Source: Dendrophyllia cribrosa
Lineage: Eukaryota; Cnidaria; Anthozoa; Scleractinia; Dendrophylliidae
NCBI GenBank assembly: GCA_024195265.1
Contig: JAJLRJ010000009.1
Location: 4,635,791-4,699,790 of the forward strand
Reading direction: 5' to 3'
Length of the DNA stretch: 64,000 nt
The notes beneath the pieces are model-generated. The model was given only the letters and a program-made list of their open reading frames with translations. It made no database searches and was not told the origin of the DNA. Position numbers and translations under genes: made by a program. Of the stretch, positions 40,068 through 52,000 are shown piece by piece (within the stretch, counting starts at the first letter, position 1; every line of letters begins with the position of its first letter).

Positions 40068-43000
40068 AGGTCAATTGTAGGTTCATATGTTCCCGTGAAA
40101 GGAGTGAGTGTGAAATGATATATATGATAATAATAAATATCAGAAAATCAATCATAATCCGAGTTTCATAGCTCAGCTGGTTACAGCATTGCACTGGTAA
40201 CGTAGAGGTCATAAGTTCAACTCCCGTTGAAGCCCTGGATTTTTTTCAGTTTTTTTTTTGCAATTTCTTAAAGTGCAAAATACAACTGCGAAGATCATTG
40301 CTTGACTTTACATTGTCTATTCGCAGTTCATATATTATTCATTCATATAACTCAATTGTCAAATCTTGTGCTACTTTCAATTTTTCGAGTACCTACCTGA
40401 AGAGAGACATAACCGCTGCTCTCAGAACAAATCCTCCAGCCCGTCAACTTGCCATCATCCTCAAATCTGTAACTAGGAATTAGTACAGTTTTGTTGGTAT
40501 TCTGAATTCCAGCGCCACCCGGCGTGGTCTGAAACAGCTCCCCGACAGTGACAGAACGAGCATCTGGGAGAGAGAAAAGATTGCCAATGATTAGCTTAGT
40601 TGGTATGGCATCGGACTACAGAGCGGGATCTCGCGGTTTCAAATCCCGACAGAAGCCATAATCGGGGACGGATCTTTAGGGCTGTCCCCACGGTATGTAC
40701 AATGTGAGCTATTTTTAGCATACATTGAACCATCGCGCGTGACGTGTGTGTGACGCGCGTGTATGCTACTGAAAACAGCGAACATAAATTATTACTTACA
40801 ATACTGAATTTATTACAATACTGAATTTACTTTCAAGTCAAAGCGAATAGAGATTTAAAATTTTTTTTATTGTTTTTTTATTTTATTTTAATTCAATATT
40901 TTAACAGGAACATCTAATTAGCGTTGGCTAGTTTGATTAGAGTCCTGTAAAATGTATTTAACTCGTAACCTACTGATACACAGAAATACCCCACGCTTAA
41001 GTCAAACAACGGGCGAAGCCAAAACGAATAGAGATTTTAAATTTAAATCGTAACCTACTGATACACAGAAATATCTTACGTTTAACTCAAACAACGAGCG
41101 AAGCTAATCGAATTTAGCGCGCGACAATAATTTACTTTCAAGTCATAACGAATGGAGATTTTAAATTTAACTCGCAACCTTTTGATACACAGAAATACTT
41201 TACGCTAAAGTCAAACAGCGAGCGAAGCTATTCGAATTTAGCGCTCGACAATAATTTACTTTCAAGACAAAACGAATAGAGATTTTAAATTTAACTCGCA
41301 ACCCTCTGATACACAGAAATACCTTACGTTTAAGTCAAACGAGGAGTGAAGCTCGCCGAATTTACCGCACGACAATAATTTACTTTCAAGTCAAAACGAA
41401 TGGAGATTTTAAATTTAACTCGCAACCCACTGATACACAGAAATTCTTGACAACAGGTATGGCTGATAATGATCTTGTACGTTTTGTCCTTCAAAGTCAG
41501 TCACTACAGTACCCCATCTCTTTACCCTTTATGCCACGACATGAATTAAATGCCGAGCGGATCATGAGCGAGGTGCAGCGAGTTTTGCAGTCAAACGAAA
41601 ACGTCAATCTAAAGGATGGAATGAGTGTCCATCTTGTTCACGTTGGCATGCCGCAGGGTGGGGTTGCTACTCGCAAGAGGAAACACTTTGGTTTCAAATT
41701 GTCGAAATTCCTTGACAGCAAGCGATGCGTCATTCGCATCCAGAACAATGATTTTTTGTGCCTGGCTCGCGCCTTGGTTACAGACATGGCTCGTCAAGAG
41801 AAAGATCTGGCATATGGTTCTATTCGCCATGGACGAAAACAACAGCGACTTCTGGCACAACAGCTGCACCAGAAGGCTGGAGTTCCAGAGGGTCTCTGTG
41901 GACTCTCCGAGGTTGCCAAGTTCCAACAAGTAATTACAGACTATCAGATTGTTGTCCTCTTCGCTGAACATTTTAACGCTATTATCTATGAAGGGCCCAA
42001 AAGAGGCAAACAAATTTATTTATACCTTCACCAACATCATTATGACATCATCACATCCGTATCCGCGTTTCTTGGTAGAAATTATTGGTGCCTAGAATGC
42101 AAGAAGGGATACGATAAGAAAGAAGAGCATCGCTGCAGTAAAGTGTGCAAATGTTGCTTCACCGAGGGGTGTCAAGGGTATTTTCAGAAAGCACCGTGGA
42201 GAGAGTGTGGTACCTGCCACAGAATCTTTGCTGGAGACGAATGCTACGCTAACCACTGTCGACCCAACAAAGAAGGACAGTCAGTGTGCAGAAATATTAC
42301 AAGTGTACAAAGTGTCACAAAGACATGTCACATAAAAAAAGAAGCCCTGAAGCTCACACGTGTGGTGAAAAGATGTGCTGGAATTGCGAAGAATTCGTCG
42401 ACTCCACCACGCACCGTTGCTACATGAAACCCATCTCGTTTCAAGACAATGATGAAGTAGAAGATCCAGAAGGCCAAGAAAAACAAGGAAAAAAGAAGGA
42501 AAACAGACGAAAAAGAAGACGTGTTGCAGAAGAGTTGGTTGACGATGACGTAGAGGAAGGTGATGAACAAGAAGGGCAAGAATATTTATTCTTCGACATC
42601 GAGAGTAGACAAGATGAAGGGCGACACATCGAAAATTTATTAATCGTGCAAGATGAAACAGGGTTTGAAACGGTCTTTAAAGGAGATGGATGCATTGATC
42701 AGTTTGGTTCTTGATTTCTGGATGGAACTCATGAAGGTGCCATCGTCATCGCACACAACCTCAGCGGCTATGACGGTTTTCTCCTCTGTGAATATTTTTA
42801 TAAAGAGTGTCTATTACCAAACCTAATCCTGAACGGTGCCAAAATCATGATATGATATGATAGCGGGTCCAAGTCAGTGTGGCAAGACAACGTTTACAAG
42901 ACAACTACTTCAACAAGCGGATTCTTTATTTGAGCGACCCATTCGTAAAATCGTATATTGTTACGGCCAGTGGCAAGACTGTTTTAAGGATATGACAGCG

Positions 43001-46000
43001 CAAGTGACATTTGTAGAGGGTATTCCCGAGGATATTCCAAGTTTATTTCCATCCAATTGTCGTCCAGGAATACTGGTGTTGGATGACTTAATGAGAAATT
43101 GTAGCGATGACGAACGCATTCTGGATCTGTTTACCAAAGTGTCTCATCATTGCGATGTCACCTGTATTTATCTGACTCAAAACCTCTTTCCACCAGGAAA
43201 GTTTTCCCGGAGTATCTCTTTGAATGCTCATTACATTATCGCTTCCAATAACCCTCGCGATACACTAGGGTTTCGAACATTGGCCCAGCAAGCATTTGCA
43301 GGAAATGTACCTTACGTGTGGGAAAGTTTCCAAGACGCCACTTCACAACCCTTTGGATACCTGGTCTTGGATTTACACCCTCGTACACCCAACATTCAAC
43401 GACTACGGACAAGAATATTACCTGCAACACATTCCTACCCAGTGATCTACGTAAACAAGTTTATTTCAGTTAACATCATGCCTGCCTGCAAGTCACATCA
43501 GCGAACGATCCGTATGAAAAAGAATCAACGTGGTGGTAAAATGGTCTTGCGTTCTGGCACTACTACACCTCGTTCAAAACGAAAACGCCCGGGAATGTCT
43601 AAACAGTCTAAAGTTGGCCAACATTTACCCTTTCTTTGTACGTGTTTTAAGAGCAACGGAAAACAACGCAAAGATATGATATCCCATGCGAACAAAGGTC
43701 AAATTGAAGCTATTGGTGAGATTGCTCTAAATCTCCTTAAAGGAAACATTGTGGTACCGAGGTCATCATTTACACGATTGAAGCCGCACAAGTCAAAGCT
43801 CCTGTATTTGACCCGCAAGACACCAAGCCTTAAAAGGAAAAAGGAAGTGCTCAATCAGAAAGGTGGATTTCTACCAGCCCTAGCTGCATTGGTTGCGCCT
43901 CTTTCTGTTGATTTATTGGGTAAAGTTTTAAAATGAAACATGCACAAAAGATGTTGATGGTGCCCGAACAATTATTGCAAAGTATGGAAACAGAACATCG
44001 ATTGACTGCCCCCGCTCAACTTCCGACTCTGACGCGCTTAGATCAAGATATGAAACAAATCATGGATTCGTTTTTACCAGAAGATCAAAAAGTCCTCATG
44101 TTGGATCAACTTCTACAGAGGTATCAAGGGTTGACAAAACAGATGAAGAAAGAAACCACCGTAAAAACCACAGTGGTACTTCCTTCACCAGAACCATCGC
44201 CACCACCAACCACTTCGCCTAAATCTGAAGCAAAAACGACCAAAACAGTTAGAAAATTGCTTGTTACACCTGTGTCTACGAAAGAATCGAAACTCCCTAT
44301 AGAAGAAAAGAAACACCGCCTTCTGTTTTGCCTGACGAATCAGCACTTTCTTTGCTTTTGGAAACGCCACCTAATTCCATGCGCAAAACTCTGAAAAAAC
44401 GCAAGGCGGGAACACCTGTGGTGGCCAGGTTACGAAGCAATAAGCAATGGGAACCTTACTAAACCGGACGAACCAGTTTGTTAAGCTGAATTGAAATAAA
44501 AGGGACAAACACTGTGTTGTTGAAACACTTTTAATTGGACTGGCTTTACATCATGACTCCTGATATCATTAAACACCATGTGCTAGAAGTGAATGATGAA
44601 TAAACAAAAGACGCCTATTGGATATGTCTGGCTTTTATGGTGTATGACGACATACAGAAGAGAGATCCCAGTTTTGTACAAGACAATAAACGGCTCACGA
44701 TATGTTTGGATCATGCGTTTACAGTTTTGGATCACTATCGCACAAAGGCCTATTGGGTATGGCACGATTTATTGGACATTCTGGATTTGCTGGCACCTTA
44801 TGAGCAAGACTGGATTGATAATCTACAGCAAGAAAGAGAACGCATTAAAAGCGCCATTTTGAATCCCGATCAGTTTTGTAAAACCTGTTGGTACTGGTTA
44901 GACATATTAATAAATAGCATTGATGAGGTGGACCAGTCCTAACCAGTTCGTACTTGTTAAACAGGTTTATTGATTGGTCAAAAATCTGGTTTTTAAAAAA
45001 CTGTATAAAGTTTCTGCGATAGTGTTGATCACACATCAATTTCAAGATGAGTTACTCAAAGTGTGGACTCTGCCTACAAGACCTTGAGGTGATCAAGCCT
45101 GCATCAGGTATTCCCTACATTCGTTGTTTGAATTGGAGAGAGTGTCCCTTCTTCTGCCGTGAAGACAATGTCTATGGTTATCAACAATGCATCAATGACC
45201 ATGTGATACCTGCATATAAAGTACGCGAAGGTGGAAAACAGCTCTGTTGCAAACACATGGAAGTGTCAACCTTGAGGGTATCAAGATCAGAAAAGAACCC
45301 TTTCAGACCATACTTCATGTGCAGACAAAAGGAAAAGTGCCAGTACTTTCAATGGGCTGATGAATTGCCTGCAGATGTCTTTGGTCCTCCAATGTACAAG
45401 CCAGGAGAAACTGCAGCGAACGCGGTCATTAAAGATCAAGACAAGATCAAACGACCTACACTTCAGAGACAATTTAGCAGAATAGATAAATCAAAGTGTC
45501 AAAGAGATCTTGGACAATTAATTGCAGATGGCTTGTAAAATAAACATAAACAACACACTCCTTGTAACAAAACAAAACTGTTTGTAATCATTGTTTTTGT
45601 TTACTCAATAAAATTATTGTGAAACCATGAAATATTGTGTCGTATTCATTTTGTGGACACAACCTTCAGAGTGCCATTTTGAATACTTAATAAGGGTGAG
45701 CAAAACCGGTTTGACTAGTTTTTCTAGTGGGTGGCCATTTTGAATAATATACATCTAGACAACTTGGTGTGAACCGGTTTGACCATGACGTCAGTGTATT
45801 CTCATTGGTTCATCACCCGTCCTTTGTTCTTTTTGCCTTTAAATTGAAACCACCACCCGGATGGCTGGGTGGACACGTAACACTACATCGTACCATACAC
45901 TTTTCTCTCAAACACTTTATTAATATTCAATAAAATCTCAGTGTACGTCTCTCCCAATTCATACATCCTTAATGACTCCACCTATATGGTTTGCATCTCA

Positions 46001-49000
46001 TTAAACCCCTCCTGTACCTATACGGCTTGCATCTCATTCTCTCCTGACCGAACCATTCAAAACCGGTTTGTACACAACCAACCTCATTAACTCAGGGCTG
46101 CTGCATACATGAATAAAATTGTCCCAAGCATCCGGGATATACTACTGACCAGTGCATAAGGCTTGCGCACATATTTTGGCCGTTCCAAATGCGATAGGAA
46201 ATGGTCGCCTGTCTTACCCATGGAGACAGGAATGCAGGGAAGGGAGGGTGGGGAGTTGGACGCAGAGGGTGGGGGGTCAGTCTGTGGAGCCAAACGCGTA
46301 GGAGAGGGGAGGGTCAGAAGGTTGTTTCGTATTCACGAGTTGGCTCGAAGAAGCTCGTAGGAGCTCGTAGGAGCTCGTGGGAGCTCGTAGAAATTCTGAG
46401 TCTAATTGTTACATTCCCAGACCGAGAACTGAATACGCCAAAGGTAGCTTACACTACAGGGGATCTGTTCTGTGGAACAAGATCCCCCTAGAGATCAGAC
46501 AGCGGCCCAACTTGAATGATTTTAAAACCTCTGTATGTGTGAAAGATTATAATGAAACACGTGTAATTTACTTAAGTTTTATAGTTCAATTTTTAGTTTA
46601 ATGTAGTTTGATAAATTGAAGAAACCTTGATCGTAGTTTTCATTGTTCTTTATCTTTCTTAGTTAAGTAGTTTTATAGGTAATGTACTCTAGTGTAAATT
46701 CACACGACTCCTAGGAAGATCATGTAAATATGATACGATTTCGTGTATTAATAAAGATTGATGATGATGATGTTTTGATATATGTTCTCGCAACCGACAA
46801 TATAACACCGCAACTTATTACGTACCATCCAAGGGCGTTGAAACCTGGCTGCCCGTGGTAAACTGAGCGTCCAAGTTCATGTTGTGTCCTTCGTATACTG
46901 ACATCGCACAACCAAATTCTTCGTTTGCTTCCACGACGGAAGGGCAGTTCATATCAAACATGTCCACAGTAGAACAAATATCCACCTATGAAAACGAAAC
47001 ACGCGGAATAACGGCGAATGAACGACTACAAAGCGTCCAACTATTGCAATTTTAATCTTTCGGACTTTCTGTTTAAAGGAGCTACCGTAAAATGCGGGTT
47101 ATTAGCCCTGACTTTATACTACTTCGTAAGGGCTTTTCGGTGGGCTTATAAGGGGGGGGGGGGGGGGGGGGGGGTGGGGGTGGGGGGCGGGGGAGGGTGC
47201 TTATCTCCACCGGCATTAAAGCATTTCGGATTGAGCTGATGAGAAATAAGCTGTCAAAATTGTTTTTCCCTTACTGGTCTTTAATTAAGCTAAAAAGTCA
47301 CAATATATTATATTGATAACTAATTTTAATATCGTTCTGCATTCTGTATGCCTTATGCTTTCCTAATGTTCTATTTGAAGTTGTACACCGTTCTGTGAAA
47401 GTCTTTATATTAAGAAAACAAGGAAAAGTTGAAGAGGGCTTGTATCCGGGATCGAGGGCTTATCAGCGGAATAATTCGTTATTTTGTTCACAGGTAGGGG
47501 TTGAGGGTGGGGGGGGGGGGGGGGGGGGGGGGGGAGTAGGCAGGGGGCTTATAACAGGTACTTTAGGGTATGTCTTGGGGATTTTGACGTTTTGGGGTCA
47601 ACACTGCCCCAAATTTAAACTAAATTCCTATGTAGTACACGAAATGCTTATAGAACACTAAGAGGAAGAATATATCAAGTTAATTTTCGAAGAGAGAATT
47701 GCCCTTAACCAGTTTTAGCGAATTTTCCAAGACACAAGGCGATAGACTTGAAAACAGTGACCCAATGTTTTTAAGTTGCAATCCGTTTCCATCATGGCCA
47801 TCTGCAGCCCAAGACACTTATTTGTACCCTAAAAGCACTAGCAGACTAATTTTAATCAACCCTGGACTATTATTTTTGGGTTTCCACTGATATAAATGTC
47901 TTTTAGGCTTTTCAAAGTAACACTGAAAACAGAAGTAATTACTTTGACCAATCACAGCAGTCGTAAACAATCCAATGGACCAATCAGAGCTCGAAGCAAT
48001 TACATGTCGGCGGCTCCAAGCGCGTGAAAACGCGAGCGAGCAAGTCACGATTGGTTTTGGTTTTACTTCTGATTGGTCGAGAAAGTGGCGCTAGATTTTT
48101 TAGCCAATCACAAAGCGTAGCAACGCAGAACCAAAGCAATTGTGTAATTACTTTCGACAATCAATTGAAAACTGCTCTATTACCAGGGTTTTCGTTTGGG
48201 GAAGCTGTTCCCAGTGTCCGAAGGCCACCAACTTCGTAGACGACGGAATTTTATTAAATACGTGCCAAGATGCAATCTAGTGCGTTTAGAGACAAGAATT
48301 TTGAGAAAATAGACAGTAGTATTCAATAGCTTTTACTTGAATAGTCATACTTTGTCTCATTCACAAATATAGAACCATCTTGTACAGCATAATAAACAGT
48401 ACCTCGTTTGATTCGAGGGGCAAAAGGGTTAACTGAACCTTTTACAAAAATCCAGAGGCAACTTACCGCCAAACAGGTTGAATGAGATTGCGCTTCGCCA
48501 TAATCTCCTAACAAGGCTTCAGCATAAACCATGTGCGTTCCGTCAGAGTGATAAATGTACGATACCGTCGAGTTCTCTGTGGTGAAGACGATGTTCTCCC
48601 CAAAGTCAAGCGTGTACGAAGCTCCCGAGTAACTGGTCAATGTAGCATCGATGCTTTCTGCCACACATACATTTTCTGGCAAGGTTAGTGCTAACGGAAA
48701 GCTGTAGTTTCCTAAAGCTTCGTAAATACTGTAAGCAGTCCCTCCGCCGCAACGAAGTACTGGATTTCCTGTGCATGGTTCATCGCACTGTGGCTCACCC
48801 ACCTTGTTGAGGGCGTCAACCGCGTCGGAGCAGAGACACTGATCGCCGCGTTTCACAGCCGAGTATGTGTAGCCTGCCATGCCGCAGCATGTTGTACAGA
48901 TCTCGGGGGTTAAAGATTGTTTGTCGTAGTCCCCGCATGCTTTGAAGGTGCCTCTTGTGTAACAGCCGACGTAATTTGTCGCTACATTCCAAGAAATTAA

Positions 49001-52000
49001 AGCAAAAAAAATATAAAGTAATTAACCAATTCATTCAAGTGCTAACGTATTGCACTTATATCCAGGATTGAACGCAAATATTGTTAACAAATACTTCATA
49101 TTTGACAGAGTTGTTTGTCTTGATTTTTATACCAGGTCATATGAGACAGAATTATGTGTGCTATGGTGAACCTTTATAGTTGAGGACACTTTTTGATGCT
49201 TATTATGAAGTAGCGTGGCCTCCTCTGCATGCGTGCAATCCTGGACATTGCTTATGTATTGAGTATGAAAGTGGGAAATGAATACACAGTAAATTGAAAT
49301 AAGTAATATTACAAATTATTTCGCTGAAAAAAGGGTAGTTTCTTGGTGTTGCCGATGGTGTGATCACCAAATGACGTAAAACAAAAGATTCAAAAGACAC
49401 TAAACAATACCCACACCACAACACAAAAGCTAACCAACAATGGCTTCCGCAACACCAAGAAACACCCGAAAAAAGGCAATTAGTTAGGTTATATACTAAC
49501 TAGCTGGTCATTTACAAAGTGCGATCTAGAATTTGAACACACGACTGCCTTGTTACAGATTCATCATCTGGTAAGAGAGATAATGGCTTAAACTAGAGGC
49601 TTTCAGGTTACAGGTCTAAAGTACAATAGACAATATTCGTATTCTCGGTATTGAACTGGAACTGGCTTGCAATCGAGGCTCATGCGGGGGAATATCATTA
49701 AAAATATTTGTACGTGAAAAGATTCCCTCGCAAGAGCCTCGACTGCACGCTACTACTACTGGTTCCAGTTCAATACCGTGAATACGAATATTGTCTATTT
49801 AAGGTTGGGTGAGTAACTTAATTGTGTTGGAGCAAGTTTGCTGTGTGTACTAAAGTTGGCATTAAGGTGAATTGACCTTTTACCAAAACAATTGAAGTTG
49901 GCATTTGGGCGAATCGACCTTCTACCTTGGACAGACTGGGTAACAAAGCAGAACCAAAATGATACAAAATCCTTACTAACCTGTAGCTCTTCCATACACC
50001 TCTACCTTAAGAGCAGGTTCATTTAACCAGGACTTGATGTGAAATCGGACGTTTCGAGCGTCGAAAGGATTTGCGATGGCGTTTTTAACCAAAGTCGTGT
50101 CGTCCGTATTTGCTTGAAACACCTGCGTAAGAACGGAAGCTTTGTGTCAAGATGTACAGGATATCGGCTGGCCTAAATGCTTTCGTACCGATAGTTAGGA
50201 TGATATGAAAGTGGTATGAAAATCAAACATAATCTGGTTTTAACAGTCGAAGCTAAATAACTAAAATGCAAAAAGCACCTTGGTGGATCAGGACTTACGC
50301 AGCGGTTATGAACTGCCAGGTAGGGCAAATTTTAATACGAGACAAGGTGTGAAACATTTTTCTGTAGCAATAACCAGTGTAATGTGTAGCAGCTACATAT
50401 GTAAACACATGATCAAAATTACTATTTGACGTTAATTATTGCAACACTGATCAGCACCTCAAATCTCCTCAGAATATCAGTATGCAAGCAAGCACGTAGA
50501 TTATGGGAATTGGGAATCTAATCACCTTCAATATGAAACATAAGTTGTCTGTGGACATTGAATATAACTTCACTGCACTATGGCTATGTGAACTGTATTG
50601 ACACCAGTAATGAGAATGTAAATGTACATATTTGATTTTGGGTTTTTTAAAGGGGTTAACTGGTCATGAAGGCCTAAGTCCCTTAACCTACAAATTCTCC
50701 TTCCTGGTCTCCATACATTGTTTATAGCATTTGCAAATAATTTGTTGTTGCATCTATATTAAAACATATAAAATTTTGCGGTGCATCCTCCCCCAGCTTC
50801 GCGAGGTTCTGCGAGACACGTATTTCTAGTATAACTTCATATCTTACCCCTCTTCACGGGAATACGGGCCTCCATAACAATTTGTACGTGCGTATTGCGT
50901 ACCTATTTCCTTTGAGCTCCCATATAGCGCGGCCTCGCGTGTTAAAATTTGAACCAAAATTTGTCTCCAAATTGATTATATAACAAAAAATCAATTGATT
51001 AAGTTAGTTCGTGCCAGATAGGAAAATATTGGCTCTCGGTCATGGCTGCGGTCAGTCCGTACGCCATGACTTCGACCCAAATATTTTCCCATCCGATCCT
51101 CCCACTCAGCCAATAAGTACATAGTATGTACGAGTTGCCGGCCTATTTTTTTTACCTTGACTACTTCGTTTTCTTTATAGTCCTCCCAAAAAGCGCCACT
51201 TTTACTGTGAGACAAGCTGTACGTCTTGCAATAAGACGAAGTGCCGTCAAGTGATAAGCCTTGCGTAGCCACTGCTGTAACGGTCTTTACTTGGTTCAAG
51301 TCCACTTTCAACCACTGATCGCCAGTCGTGGACTGCGGTTTCCACGCATGTGGAGGCCATGTAGTATCTAAGCATGAAAAGTTTTACAGAGCAGTTAAAA
51401 TATGTCATTAACAAATTTAATTCGTTGAACCAGCTGCGATTGGATACACACTGACAGAATCAATTGGACACACACGCTAACAGAATCATTTGACGGTGTT
51501 CAAATTGGAAGGGAGGTGCCCGCTAAAACACAGTGGTAGTGTAGCTCAGTGTACGACAGTGTAGGTCAGTGTAGGTCAGTGTAGCTCAGTGTAGGACAGT
51601 GTAGGTCAATGTAGCTCAGTGTAGCTCAGTGTAGCTCAGTGTAGCTCAGTGTAGCTCAGTGTAGCTCAGTGTAGCTCAGTGTAGCTCAGTGTAGCTCAGT
51701 ATAGCTCAGTGTAGCTCAGTGTAGCTCAGTGTAGCTCAGTGTAGCTCAGTGTAGCTCAGTGTAGCTCAGTGTAGCTCAGTGTAGCTCAGTGTAGCTCAGT
51801 GTAGCTCAGTAGTTCAGTGTAGCTCAGTGTACCTCAGTGGTAGAGCGTTTGCACCGGAATCGCAAAATCCTGTCGAGATCTGAAATTCTTTTCAGGCTCT
51901 AATTGCAACTTCTTCATTTTTTTATTTACTTTTATTTATTTTTTATTTAATATATTTTTTTATTTTACTTCTGTCCTTTATTATCTTATCATAATAGACC

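Larger units (their letters stand above)
41459..45538 (+). mobile_element. Maverick/adintovirus-like endogenous virus remnant
   Basis: Six collinear plus-strand genes in 4.1 kb: protein-primed PolB (front half only), packaging ATPase, a basic protein with a hydrophobic tail, a proline-rich coiled-coil protein, a small acidic protein, and a GRF-type zinc protein. The set fits Mavericks/Polintons and adintoviruses of animals. Integrase, capsid proteins, protease and the PolB palm are not found, so most of the genome is gone. It is in intron 10 of the polycystin gene, opposite in strand. I found no terminal inverted repeats that I can defend. Confidence 0.88.

Noticed and set aside
46826..46985. 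Gene break caused by the virus and TTAA element
   Set aside because: The insertions lie in the intron, and a phase-consistent acceptor exists at 34067-34068, so no break needs to be assumed.
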